Positions 56,999 to 64,000 of a stretch of 64,000 nt of DNA are shown one piece after another (positions within the stretch are counted from its first letter, which is position 1; the number at the start of each line of letters is the position of its first letter). The stretch is from Lachnospiraceae bacterium. Lineage in GTDB: Bacteria; Bacillota; Clostridia; Lachnospirales; Lachnospiraceae. The notes beneath the pieces were generated by a model. The model did not search any database, had not been told where the DNA came from, and saw only the letters and a list, made by a program, of their open reading frames with translations. A program made the position numbers and the translations under genes. The stretch spans positions 34,189-98,188 of the forward strand of contig SVEL01000009.1 of the NCBI GenBank assembly GCA_015057425.1. Reading direction: 5' to 3'.

Positions 56999-57011
56999 TG
57001 ATTGATATATC

Positions 57012-58748
57012 TTAATCTAATTTGAAACGATTAACTTCATTATTCAAGAGATTAGCAATTTCATTGTTACCATCTGCTTTTTCCTGAATATAGCCGATAC
57101 TTTCAGTCATACTTACTGATAATTCAGATACATTATTAATACCTTCAGCACATTCGTTAACTGCAATATTGGCCGCTTCAATACTTTCTTTGATATTATC
57201 CATATTGGCCTTTAATTCTTCACAGGAAGCTGTAAAATCCTGCATAATGGCAGACATATGATGGATATCATCTTTATAGCTGTACGATGTTTCCTGTAAT
57301 CGTAAAAAGCCTCCCATAGTTGTTTCATCTATAAATGAAATCATATCTTCTGAAACCTGGGCAAGCTGTTCAACGTTTTCAACAACTTCTGAACTAACCT
57401 GGCGGATACGTGCTGCCGATGCGGCAGAATCCTGTGCCAGTTTACCTATTTCATCAGCAACTACAGCAAAACCACGACCTGCCTCTCCCGCTCTTGCTGC
57501 TTCAATAGATGCATTTAAAGCAAGAAGATTTGTCTGCGCCGAAATAGTTAAAATACTGTCTGTCAATTCACCAATTTCTTTTACAGCCTTTGATTTTTCT
57601 ATCTTTTCTGTTACCTGCTCCGAAATGAGAACAGATTTTTCTTTAGCATCACTTTGTGCTGAAACAGAGTGTTCATATGTTTCATTGGCCTTTTCCATTA
57701 CCGAATATGCTCTCTCTGCACTTTCAGACGCTTTTTCATTTATCTCGTTAATAGCATTATATACATCCCGAATGGCTTCCGTAATCTCAGCAATACTTGC
57801 AGAAGTTTCTTCCATGCCTGCAGACATTTCTTCCATAGTAGCTGATACATCTGTAATGTTTACTTCTGCATTTTTTATATTCTCTGATACAACTTCTGAA
57901 GAACCCTTTAACTCTACAGAGTTCTGGGCAATATTAAGCATAATCGTTCTTATATATTCCAAAAGTGCATTTACATTGTCCCCTATCAGTTCGAGTTCAT
58001 CTCCCGAACGAATAGCTAACTTCTGTGTTAAATCACCCTCATGATTAACAAGTTCATATATTTTTTCGTTTATAATAACAATATTCTTAGTAATTTTGGA
58101 AACAAATGCATAAATCACCAAAACTGAAAGAATCAAAAATCCAACCGTACATCCTGCACAAATACCTGTAACTAATCCCAATTGGTCTTTAATATCGCTG
58201 CCGTCATAATCACAGCCCAATACACCGATAATCTTTCCTGATGAATTATAAATCGGAACATATGATGAAATCAAATCGCCATATTCATTAGATACAATAT
58301 AATCACGTGTATAATCTTCACCATCAAGAGCAACTCGTACAGGCTCTTCTTCATCATCATATGTATCACCCGGCTTTAACTGGGTTGAAGAATCATCTGT
58401 ATCAACACCATAATATAACTTACCATTCTCTTCATAAATTGTATACATATAGAGAATACCGCAAGTCTCTTTAATTTCACGAAGCTGAGCCAATTCAGAT
58501 TCATAGAGCTGTGTTCCGTAAGATTCGCCATTAATTTGCGCAATGTTATCTCCATCAATCATAGACGAAGCTATGGATGCCGCCAGATGTGACTTTTCCA
58601 TTCCGGTATTAATCATAGCCCAATCAGACATCACATAAGCAAGTGAACCTAGTGAACAGCAAATCAACAATATGATGATTAACACAGGAATCAAAATCTT
58701 ACTGCGGATACTAAGTTTTCTCGTCTTTTTCCTCTTAACTTTTGCCAT
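57012..58748 (-). CDS. Methyl-accepting chemotaxis protein
   Basis: A 578-residue receptor. Helix 1 (about 19-42), an extracytoplasmic Cache-like sensor (45-190) with [16 protein letters not shown], helix 2 (about 198-222) and HAMP lead into the long coiled coil. The signalling tip is clear: [29 protein letters not shown] in the conserved hairpin, which contacts CheA and CheW. No chemotaxis or flagellar genes lie nearby. GGAGGG fixes the start, and its own terminator makes it a single-gene unit with the gene upstream at most 49 bp away. Confidence 0.93.
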   Translation of the reverse strand: MAKVKRKKTRKLSIRSKILIPVLIIILLICCSLGSLAYVMSDWAMINTGMEKSHLAASIASSMIDGDNIAQINGESYGTQLYESELAQLREIKETCGILYMYTIYEENGKLYYGVDTDDSSTQLKPGDTYDDEEEPVRVALDGEDYTRDYIVSNEYGDLISSYVPIYNSSGKIIGVLGCDYDGSDIKDQLGLVTGICAGCTVGFLILSVLVIYAFVSKITKNIVIINEKIYELVNHEGDLTQKLAIRSGDELELIGDNVNALLEYIRTIMLNIAQNSVELKGSSEVVSENIKNAEVNITDVSATMEEMSAGMEETSASIAEITEAIRDVYNAINEINEKASESAERAYSVMEKANETYEHSVSAQSDAKEKSVLISEQVTEKIEKSKAVKEIGELTDSILTISAQTNLLALNASIEAARAGEAGRGFAVVADEIGKLAQDSAASAARIRQVSSEVVENVEQLAQVSEDMISFIDETTMGGFLRLQETSYSYKDDIHHMSAIMQDFTASCEELKANMDNIKESIEAANIAVNECAEGINNVSELSVSMTESIGYIQEKADGNNEIANLLNNEVNRFKLD

Positions 58749-58797
58749 AAATTAATCCCTCCAATTATGTAGTTTTTTTAAACATACCTCTATGTTT

Positions 58798-59592
58798 TTA
58801 CATATCATTTACTTTTTTCTTTCTACTACTTAGTACAAGCATCGCAAATGCTCCACCACTTAACAGCATAAGCGCTAATAACCAATTTGTCATTGCGTTA
58901 TCGCCTGTTTCCGTTACTGTTGGTTCTGTTTGTTCTGTCGTCTGTATCTCCGTAAACTTTGCATAAAGTGTAATATCACCTGTCAGTGTTGCAGCAATTG
59001 ATGTCACCTTAGTATCATCTGCAAATGTATCAGCTGTGTACCAGCCTTCGAATGTATAGCCTTCCTTGCTTGCATCTGCTAAAGTTGTTACTCCGGTTCC
59101 CTCTACATATGTATCAGGATTATTTGTTCCGTTTGTTCCACCATCAAGTTCATATGTTATGTCGTATTCTTCATATGCAACTGCCGTAAGTTTCAAAATT
59201 GTCATTGCATCGGCAGAACCTGATACATAATCTACCTTCCAGCATTTAAACATAACTTCTTCCAATGAACCCTCTGTATTAAACTCATCATCTGTATATT
59301 CCCTTACTATAAAGTTTTCATCACTGCTATTATTTACTATATTTTCCCATACAAAAAGTTCAGCACCGTCACAATCATAGTAATATACCTTTGTAGGACC
59401 TGCATACACATCCTGATAATATGTAATATCATCTCCCGGATACAATTCTTTACCTTCGATAGCATGGTAGTCATCTGTAATGTCATACACTGCTGCCATT
59501 ACAAACTGCGGCATAACAGCTGTCAGCACCAACACAAGTGCCAAAAAGTATGCACCAAACTGTTTCTTTCTCTTTTTTACTTCTCTTTCCAT
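58798..59592 (-). CDS. Anchored surface protein with InlB B-repeat
   Basis: A 264-residue protein. An N-terminal signal (about 10-31), a negatively charged domain (35-150) with no family I know, and one Listeria-Bacteroides/InlB B-repeat (about 152-220) with GYTFEGWYT and GDITLYAKF are visible. A Thr/Glu linker, TGDNAMTNW and a membrane helix followed by RKKK form the C-terminal anchor, of the kind common in Lachnospiraceae; there is no LPxTG. It could be an adhesin or part of the cell surface. It follows the glycosyltransferase gene by 18 bp and may share its transcript. Confidence 0.82.
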   Translation of the reverse strand: MEREVKKRKKQFGAYFLALVLVLTAVMPQFVMAAVYDITDDYHAIEGKELYPGDDITYYQDVYAGPTKVYYYDCDGAELFVWENIVNNSSDENFIVREYTDDEFNTEGSLEEVMFKCWKVDYVSGSADAMTILKLTAVAYEEYDITYELDGGTNGTNNPDTYVEGTGVTTLADASKEGYTFEGWYTADTFADDTKVTSIAATLTGDITLYAKFTEIQTTEQTEPTVTETGDNAMTNWLLALMLLSGGAFAMLVLSSRKKKVNDM

Positions 59593-59610
59593 TTTGTTCC
59601 TCCTTGTAGA

Positions 59611-60309
59611 TTAACTATTAATTATATATCTTAAATGCCTAAACCCATCTCTGACAGTCCTAAGCTTAGACTTTCTGTCCTGCTTACATCTGCTTAACCT
59701 GACCGGTATCTGCATAATACGAAGATTATTAATAGCGGCTTGTGCAATCAATTCGGTTGCAAACTCCATACCACTTGCTTTAAGGGTAAGTTTTTCTGCC
59801 GCTTCACGCGTAAATCCTCTTAATCCGCAATGAAAATCATATACATCTGTATGGTATCTCCTTCTGCCTAAATACGACAGAAAACGTACTCCCCACTTAT
59901 GAGACCACGGCATAACACCTTTATCTATGCCGCCAGCATAACGATTACCGATAACCATATCACATTTATCATCTTTAAGCAGACTATACATAGATTCCAA
60001 ATGTTCAAAATCGTATGTAGTGTCGCAATCTCCCATTATAATTACTTTGCCCCTGCTGTTTGCAATGCCTGTCCGCAAAGCATTGCCATAGCCTCTCTCA
60101 GGTTCTGAAATAACTCTGGCACCATGTGACTTTGCAACAGCGGCAGAAGTATCTTCGGATGCATTATCAACTATAATAATTTCTCCTTGAACGGAATTAT
60201 TTTCCATAAATCTTTTTGCCTTTTCTATACTAAGCCCCACGGTATTTTCTTCATTGAGACACGGCATAATTATGGAAAGCTCAACGCTTTCTTTTTCCGG
60301 TATTTGCAT
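59611..60309 (-). CDS. Family 2 glycosyltransferase (DPM1/GtrB-like)
   Basis: About 232 residues of the GT-A fold. LSIIMPCLNEENTVG begins the nucleotide-binding half; IIMGDCDTTYDFEHL carries the DxD-type motif. No C-terminal membrane helices are present, unlike GtrB proteins with two. It would transfer a sugar from a nucleotide donor, probably to a polyprenyl phosphate carrier. The ATG at 60309 has GGAGGTGG at seven bases; an earlier TTG is too close. It overlaps the 3' end of the membrane protein gene upstream by about 29 bp, so the two probably make a lipid-linked sugar and use it. Confidence 0.88.
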   Translation of the reverse strand: MQIPEKESVELSIIMPCLNEENTVGLSIEKAKRFMENNSVQGEIIIVDNASEDTSAAVAKSHGARVISEPERGYGNALRTGIANSRGKVIIMGDCDTTYDFEHLESMYSLLKDDKCDMVIGNRYAGGIDKGVMPWSHKWGVRFLSYLGRRRYHTDVYDFHCGLRGFTREAAEKLTLKASGMEFATELIAQAAINNLRIMQIPVRLSRCKQDRKSKLRTVRDGFRHLRYIINS

Positions 60310-61579
60310 TTGCAAACCACCTCCATTCTACCATTTCTCCCAGAATCAATACTATGGCAAGGATTGTTGCCATCTGAGCTCTGTATGTAAAGAAACAATG
60401 TAGATATGAGTGATTGAGAAGGATCAGATATCTTATATAAGGTACAAGCCCGACAATCACAAATATACCTATGTAATATTTATTAAAACTTTTCTTGCGA
60501 TACACAAAACCTATATACACCGCCAGAATAACGAGCATAACTCCTATAATTGCACCGATTGCGCCATACTCAAAAGGAAACAGACAGCTTACATTACGAT
60601 AAACGGCACCCCAAAGCTGTTGAATCAGGCTGACTCCTACATCACCTGACAGTCTTTCTTCTATGTTGGATGACACATACGGCATAACATTTTCTCTCAG
60701 AACCACTGATGCCATTATCCATTTCATAATCCACATACCCGCGTAACCACATCCCCATGCAATTACTGTCTTTGCAGAATTTTTCAATATACCGGATGGC
60801 AAACTGTGGTTTTTACGGATATCAATCCATATTACAATTAAAAGCGGCACCAACAACGTCAACGTCTCCGTTGTAAGGAAATCCATATAATTCGTTATCA
60901 TACCTGCAACCATAAAGAATATACCCATAGGCTTCCATCCGATTTTGTACGCCAGAATCACTACCGCGACAGACATAAGTAACATCAGCATATATGTCCA
61001 TGTATATTCCAGTGAAAGCGGTACAAACCATGATGATGTCAGCACAAGTCCCAACAGAACACCAACTGTTAGTACGTATTCTTTTTTCTTAAGTAAGACC
61101 ACCACAAGTATTATCGTAAGCACTGCTAAGACAACCGCATTTAGCACGTATATCTGTTCTATGCTAAAAACTGTCAGCAACGGGCGCACTATAGCGTTGG
61201 AGCCATGCCAGTACCGTAAATACTGTTGATTGGGTTCATATCCGTTATTTACCGCACTAAGCAGATTTACATTTTCATTTTCTGTGTCTATATGATAATA
61301 TGACGACCACATTATGGACTTTAAGGGTTCTTTACTGTCATACTGATAAGCAATTGCCAATAATATAGAATCAGCATATCGGTCAATCTTACTGCCATTT
61401 ACTCCTTTAACAGTCATACCGAAAAGCTCACCATCGCATAAATATTCCGCTGACTTTTTTGTATTCTCTTTGATGGCATTTCTTGGAATTAATGCCGAAA
61501 GAACCAACATAGCGGTCAACAATGTAAGTGTAATTAAAAACACCTCAATATATTTAAAAATGCACCTTACTTTATTCAC
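60281..61579 (-). CDS. Polytopic membrane protein paired with glycosyltransferase (GT-C-like)
   Basis: A 432-residue protein with a GTG start preceded by GAGGAAG. It has about ten to eleven membrane helices; the first loop (about 35-120) is large and soluble, as in GT-C glycosyltransferases of the GtrII/mannosyltransferase type, though no family-specific motif is certain. It overlaps the GT2 gene downstream. The pair fits a system in which the GT2 makes a polyprenyl-linked sugar and this protein transfers it to a surface polymer. The acceptor is unknown. Confidence 0.75.
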   Translation of the reverse strand: MNKVRCIFKYIEVFLITLTLLTAMLVLSALIPRNAIKENTKKSAEYLCDGELFGMTVKGVNGSKIDRYADSILLAIAYQYDSKEPLKSIMWSSYYHIDTENENVNLLSAVNNGYEPNQQYLRYWHGSNAIVRPLLTVFSIEQIYVLNAVVLAVLTIILVVVLLKKKEYVLTVGVLLGLVLTSSWFVPLSLEYTWTYMLMLLMSVAVVILAYKIGWKPMGIFFMVAGMITNYMDFLTTETLTLLVPLLIVIWIDIRKNHSLPSGILKNSAKTVIAWGCGYAGMWIMKWIMASVVLRENVMPYVSSNIEERLSGDVGVSLIQQLWGAVYRNVSCLFPFEYGAIGAIIGVMLVILAVYIGFVYRKKSFNKYYIGIFVIVGLVPYIRYLILLNHSYLHCFFTYRAQMATILAIVLILGEMVEWRWFANANTGKRKR

Positions 61580-61615
61580 TAAACTTCCTCTTTTTTCATG
61601 TAAGTTTCTTTTTAT

Positions 61616-61644
61616 ATTTTATCAAACCTATACGCTATTTGCAA
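61616..61644 (-). promoter_or_regulatory. Sigma-A promoter of the membrane protein/GT2 operon
   Basis: On the minus strand TTGCAA is separated by 17 bp from TAAAAT, preceded by TGA (extended -10). It lies 40 bp upstream of the GTG start codon. Confidence 0.7.
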
Positions 61645-61656
61645 TAAAATTAGATA

Positions 61657-61691
61657 CAAAAAACCACCTTCAAGTTTTCACTTGAAAGTGG
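61657..61691 (-). terminator. Terminator directly after a candidate small gene
   Basis: A 12-bp stem CCACTTTCAAGT/ACTTGAAGGTGG with one G-U pair in the minus-strand RNA, loop GAAA, followed by seven T. It begins one base after the stop codon of the small frame at 61692-61799. Confidence 0.85.
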
Positions 61692-61799
61692 TCATGACGC
61701 ATATAACCGAACTTCTGCGTAAGTACCAAAGTGTACAAAGTTTTTTACAGATTTATCAAAATCATTTAATAAATAAAATATTCCTATATTTTTCTTCAC
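61692..61799 (-). CDS. Candidate small protein of 35 residues
   Basis: A GTG-started frame encodes 35 residues beginning MKKNIGIFYLLNDFDKS and ending AEVRLYAS. It has balanced composition and its stop codon directly abuts a strong terminator that no other gene explains. There is no good ribosome site (only AAGTAA upstream), and a TTG three codons earlier is an alternative start. It may instead be the 3' remnant of a longer lost gene. In the rest of the 61580-61929 interval I see an A/T-rich stretch with a possible TATAAT near 61843 and a weak CCGG/CGG hairpin. Confidence 0.3.
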   Translation of the reverse strand: MKKNIGIFYLLNDFDKSVKNFVHFGTYAEVRLYAS

Positions 61800-61908
61800 A
61801 ATAAACAATTACTTATAAAAAATAACCGAAAAACCGGGAACTTCAAAACATTATACTTTTACACTAACAACTATTTTAATGCTGTGTTATATGTAAATCT
61901 GTACGGAA

Positions 61909-61937
61909 AGATATAGTCAGTTAAGCCGACTATATCT
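61909..61937 (-). terminator. Terminator overlapping the stop of the 171-residue gene
   Basis: A 10-bp stem AGATATAGTC/GACTATATCT with a 9-nt loop. Its 5' arm includes the last codons and the TAG stop. The T tract is short (TTTCC), so termination may be partial. Confidence 0.6.
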
Positions 61938-62445
61938 TCACATCAAACTCGAATGTCTGATTATATTTATCAAGTTGTAATTGCATCTGTGCAATCTCTG
62001 CATCGATACGTTCATATTCATTTTTTACTAATCCGATATCATAGTTTGTATACCTGTATTCCGCAACTCCCTTTTTCAAAGTAGATAATGATGTAGCCAA
62101 TCGTGTCTTTGGCTGACGTTTACGCATATCATCCAATACATACTTACGTTTGTTGAGCTGCGCCATCCTGACAAGTACTGTATCGATGCTCATTTCCTTG
62201 CCGTTGACTACTATAACATTTGTAGCATTTGCAAGATTTATAGCATGCTTAATAGTACATATCTTCTCATCGATATCATCTATCTTTCCTGCCACTTCGC
62301 TGTAGTCATACTCCGGTATCAATGGTTCTTCATCTGTGGCGGCCGTATATACATAGGATTCAGCTTCTATATTTCTCCAGTAAGCTTTATCCTCCTCCAG
62401 CCTTTTTAATAATTTATTGGCATATGCCGATGTCATCTTTGTCAT
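61930..62445 (-). CDS. Coiled-coil hypothetical protein (possibly DIP1984-like)
   Basis: A 171-residue, mostly alpha-helical soluble protein. It has an N-terminal helix (SAYANKLLKRLEEDKAYW), a middle segment INLANATNVIVVNGKEMSIDTVLVRMAQLNKRK and C-terminal helices. The centre, an Asn/Thr stretch followed by a substrate-like loop and a helix with Arg/Lys, recalls small proteins of the DIP1984/DUF6847 kind, but I am not sure. Function is unknown. GGAGGG at good spacing fixes the start. It lies in an accessory region beside a mobile repeat and toxin-antitoxin genes. Confidence 0.6.
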   Translation of the reverse strand: MTKMTSAYANKLLKRLEEDKAYWRNIEAESYVYTAATDEEPLIPEYDYSEVAGKIDDIDEKICTIKHAINLANATNVIVVNGKEMSIDTVLVRMAQLNKRKYVLDDMRKRQPKTRLATSLSTLKKGVAEYRYTNYDIGLVKNEYERIDAEIAQMQLQLDKYNQTFEFDVKI

Positions 62446-62519
62446 AATATTCCCTCCATCTTCCTGTAAATCGATTCAATTTGTTTCATATGGTAACTAT
62501 AACACAACCGTACTATATC

Positions 62520-62918
62520 TTAAATAAACCGGTAGTTTAATACCAATACAAGAAAGAATCTCGCTTGCGAGATTCTCCGCGCCCGAGCGGTATTGCGCAG
62601 CAATAAAATACCACTCCGCGAGGTGCGCATCCTCAGCGGAGCGCTTTTTATGTGATAGGAATTTCCTATCACATAAAAAAACTCGTCGTTACCGACGAGT
62701 ATCTTCTCTATAGAAACTCCGAAGAGTTTACTAAGTGCATATAAGTTATCAACTGTAGGAAGGCTTTTACCCCACTCCCACTTGTACACTGCCTGAGGAC
62801 CTGTGAAACCCATATAACATGCTATTTCTTCAACTGTATAGCCACTGTTCACCCGCAATGTATGTATTCTGTTACCGGTTTCTTTTAGATTTAATGTTGG
62901 AAAATCATAAGTAATCAT
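62520..62918 (-). CDS. XRE-family regulator with repeat-encoded C-terminus
   Basis: A frame of 132 residues. Residues about 12-75 form an XRE helix-turn-helix (TLRVNSGYTVEEIACYMGF, then VYKWEWGKSLPTVDNLYALSKLFGVSIEKIL). From about residue 78 the frame runs through a terminator-like hairpin and then the structured repeat, which encodes the last 45 or so residues. These are rich in Arg and Ser and look non-native. The DNA-binding half is probably functional. ATG at 62918 has AGGAGG; a GTG two codons before is rejected. It may be cotranscribed with hicB, whose stop lies 35 bp upstream. Confidence 0.8.
   Translation of the reverse strand: MITYDFPTLNLKETGNRIHTLRVNSGYTVEEIACYMGFTGPQAVYKWEWGKSLPTVDNLYALSKLFGVSIEKILVGNDEFFYVIGNSYHIKSAPLRMRTSRSGILLLRNTARARRISQARFFLVLVLNYRFI
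62553..62680. repeat. Structured dispersed repeat, copy 2
   Basis: The second copy of the element at 23078-23205, with about 122 of 128 bases the same and the same hairpin order. It lies within the 3' part of the XRE frame and directly follows that gene's terminator-like hairpin on the minus strand. One difference (GTGTG to GTGCG) and the hairpin-centre change keep the palindromes largely intact. Confidence 0.88.
62674..62700 (-). terminator. Terminator-like hairpin inside the XRE frame
   Basis: A perfect 8-bp stem ACTCGTCG/CGACGAGT with a 4-nt loop, followed by seven T on the minus strand. It encodes part of KILVGNDEFF, so the XRE frame reads through it. The repeat begins in its T tract. 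Confidence 0.7.
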
Positions 62919-62952
62919 ACGCACCTCCTAAAGCACCTATGTCAATACGCTT

Positions 62953-63354
62953 TTACGTTCTTAATCCAAGAGTTTCCTTTAAGCCTTTTACTAATGTAGC
63001 AGAAAAATTAATACTGTTCTCCCGTGCCAGCACATCAAGCCATACCGGTATAGTTAATGTCTTCTTTACGTATATCTCTTTTATCTTAGTTCTGTGATAT
63101 GGCATCCAAACATTGATATATACTAAAGTCGACTTACCTTCCACCTCACACTTACCTGCACCCGGAATAGGAAGTTCTCTTTCATTATCTTCTGCGTCAG
63201 CAATCATCAACACCAAAAAGTCTTGTGCCGTCTCTATCACATCACTGTCTTTCGACGCACAAGTTGTTGCATTATTAAAGTCCGGAAAAACAATGTCTTT
63301 CCCGCCCAATTCATTCTCACAAATAATTGCCGGATATGTATAATTATCTTTCAT
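62953..63354 (-). CDS. hicB: HicB-type antitoxin
   Basis: A 133-residue HicB-like protein. The N-terminal partial RNase-H-like fold is visible: YPAIICENELGGKDIVFPDFNNATTCASKDSDVIETAQDFLVLMI matches the HicB pattern of YPA...FPDFP..T.G....EA. A basic C-terminal segment (LTIPVWLDVLARENSINFSATLVKGLKETL) is a ribbon-helix-helix DNA-binding domain. It would neutralise a HicA toxin and repress its own promoter. AGGTAGG fixes the start. The promoter upstream contains an inverted repeat between -35 and -10 that fits autoregulation. The likely toxin is the divergent hicA at 63656. Confidence 0.87.
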   Translation of the reverse strand: MKDNYTYPAIICENELGGKDIVFPDFNNATTCASKDSDVIETAQDFLVLMIADAEDNERELPIPGAGKCEVEGKSTLVYINVWMPYHRTKIKEIYVKKTLTIPVWLDVLARENSINFSATLVKGLKETLGLRT

Positions 63355-63374
63355 CTGCCTACCTCCATACCCAT

Positions 63375-63402
63375 ATTATAACACGTATTCAGTACGTGTC
63401 AA
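63375..63402 (-). promoter_or_regulatory. Consensus promoter of hicB with embedded operator
   Basis: On the minus strand TTGACA, 16 bp, TATAAT. The inverted repeat ACACGTA-5-TACGTGT (63381-63399) fills the spacer, a position where a bound antitoxin would block RNA polymerase. Confidence 0.85.
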
Positions 63403-63414
63403 CATTTTATTTCA

Positions 63415-63443
63415 TTGCATAATAAACAATTGAATAGTATAAT
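63415..63443 (+). promoter_or_regulatory. Possible promoter toward hicA
   Basis: TTGCAT, 17 bp, TATAAT on the plus strand, about 210 bp upstream of the hicA start. It would give a long leader. Within the 63355-63655 interval there are also a CGCAT/ATGCG hairpin and a GACATATGTC palindrome; I see no riboswitch. Confidence 0.6.
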
Positions 63444-63655
63444 GAATATACCTTTCAAAACTGAATACCGAATTTTTCTTAATCCGGAAGCTTTTCATAA
63501 TTTAAATCATTAGTTTATTTATATTAGGAAAAATGATCGCATTATGATGCGAGTGCCGCTTGAATAGGTTTTAAAAAGACATATGTCTTACCTACATATT
63601 CCAAGGCTTTAGTAAATGTAACTAGACGTTTGAAAAGCACAAAGGAGAAAAAATT

Positions 63656-63847
63656 ATGGTATTTAAAGATATTGATAAAAAATTACGCAAAAACGGATGG
63701 GTAAAAGTGAGACGAAAAGGCTCACATAACATGTACAAACACGAAGGATTTTCCGTTTGTATCTGTGTTCCCGACCACGGTAAGGAGAGTATCTCCACCG
63801 GTGTAATAAAAAGTTTGGAAAGGGATACCGGATTATCATTACGATAA
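63656..63847 (+). CDS. hicA: HicA-type toxin
   Basis: A 63-residue HicA protein of normal length. It has the double-stranded RNA-binding-like fold of the family: FKDIDKKLRKNGWVKVRRKGSHNMYKH, with the key His in GSHNMY, then VCICVPDHGKESISTGVIKSL. HicA toxins cut mRNA and are held in check by HicB. AAAGGAG at good spacing fixes the start. Unlike usual hicAB operons, it is divergent from the hicB gene and 300 bp away. It lies 30 bp before the IS3-family end. Confidence 0.85.
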   Translation: MVFKDIDKKLRKNGWVKVRRKGSHNMYKHEGFSVCICVPDHGKESISTGVIKSLERDTGLSLR

Positions 63848-63903
63848 GATGGTAGAAATAACCCCGCAGATATTGAGGTGACCCCAAAAAGTTAAACTTT
63901 TTA

Positions 63904-63931
63904 AGCGTAGCAGTTATAATGGCTGCTACGC
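63904..63931 (-). terminator. Hairpin at the IS3-family transposase end
   Basis: A 10-bp stem AGCGTAGCAG/CTGCTACGCT after the transposase stop, followed by a short T tract on the minus strand. It probably ends the transposase transcript. Confidence 0.65.
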
Positions 63932-63936
63932 TATTT

Positions 63937-64000
63937 TTATGCAGCCAAGGTGGATAGCCTGTATTCAACAGGGCTCATCCAACCAAGTTTCTCTTTAATG
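63937..64000 (-). CDS. IS3-family transposase, C-terminal end only
   Basis: The last 20 codons of a gene entering from the right edge encode IKEKLGWMSPVEYRLSTLAA. The KEKLxxMSPVEYR pattern is the typical end of the IS150-group OrfB transposase. The rest is outside the window. Confidence 0.8.
   Translation of the reverse strand, partial: IKEKLGWMSPVEYRLSTLAA

Larger units (their letters stand above)
63879..64000. mobile_element. Right-hand part of window: end of an IS3-family element
   Basis: The terminal sequence TGACCCCAAAAAGTTAAACT is of the IS3-family type. It is followed by a 10-bp hairpin (AGCGTAGCAG/CTGCTACGCT) and the 3' end of a transposase gene. The element continues beyond the window. 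Confidence 0.75.

Noticed and set aside
63663..63968. Minus-strand frame of 101 codons over hicA
   Set aside because: It runs antisense through hicA, whose sequence is a clear family member, and through the IS end.
1..64000. tRNA, rRNA, CRISPR arrays and known riboswitches
   Set aside because: No cloverleaf, direct-repeat array or recognised aptamer core was found by eye; a covariance-model scan would be needed to be sure.

Overview
The window is low-GC DNA (AT-rich intergenic regions, consensus sigma-A promoters, strong AGGAGG ribosome binding sites, rho-independent terminators). Its content points to a Gram-positive gut or rumen member of the Lachnospiraceae or a close relative: YesM/YesN two-component regulators, Lpl/Ytc-type sugar ABC permeases, DUF624 and DUF975 membrane proteins, lipoproteins with Thr-rich linkers, and C-terminal membrane anchors without LPxTG. 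Genus and species cannot be fixed from the sequence alone.

Layout. (1) 1-4.1 kb: housekeeping membrane proteins, a cation/proton antiporter, and a LytTR regulator paired with a small membrane protein. (2) 4.3-7.0 kb: ferrous iron uptake (feoA, feoB and a FeoB-associated Cys-rich peptide) with two matching operator-like dyads. (3) 7.1-10.1 kb: a DUF975 protein and a cytoplasmic LacI-type sugar-sensor/GGDEF fusion. (4) 10.1-50.8 kb: a very large glycan-utilisation locus. (5) 50.8-59.6 kb: pgi and a signalling block (7TM-PAS-HD-GYP-REC protein, hybrid histidine kinase with Hpt, chemotaxis receptor, anchored surface protein). (6) 59.6-64 kb: a glycosyltransferase/membrane protein pair and an accessory end with small genes, a structured repeat, an XRE regulator, divergent hicB/hicA and the end of an IS3-family element.

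The glycan locus reads as a xyloglucan pathway. A surface GH5 lipoprotein and several surface-anchored or lipoprotein modules would bind and cut the polymer. A binding protein and two permeases import the oligosaccharides; the ATPase is not encoded here. Apparently cytoplasmic enzymes then trim them: two GH31 alpha-xylosidases, GH42 beta-galactosidase, GH29 fucosidase, GH43 arabinofuranosidase, an SGNH acetylesterase, a beta-lactamase-fold hydrolase and a GH74 protein without a signal peptide. A GH94 phosphorylase would split the cello-backbone into glucose-1-phosphate. Xylose would go through a FucI/AraA-family isomerase and a xylulokinase. YesM/YesN-like proteins and an AraC regulator control it.

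Notable points: a divergent beta-sandwich module present about eight times in seven proteins of the locus; a GH30 gene broken by a one-base frameshift; a CotH-type kinase lipoprotein inside the operon; a sugar isomerase of the fucose/arabinose family where XylA would be expected; and a roughly 128-bp structured repeat in two copies, both abutting terminator hairpins, one of which supplies the C-terminus of an XRE protein.
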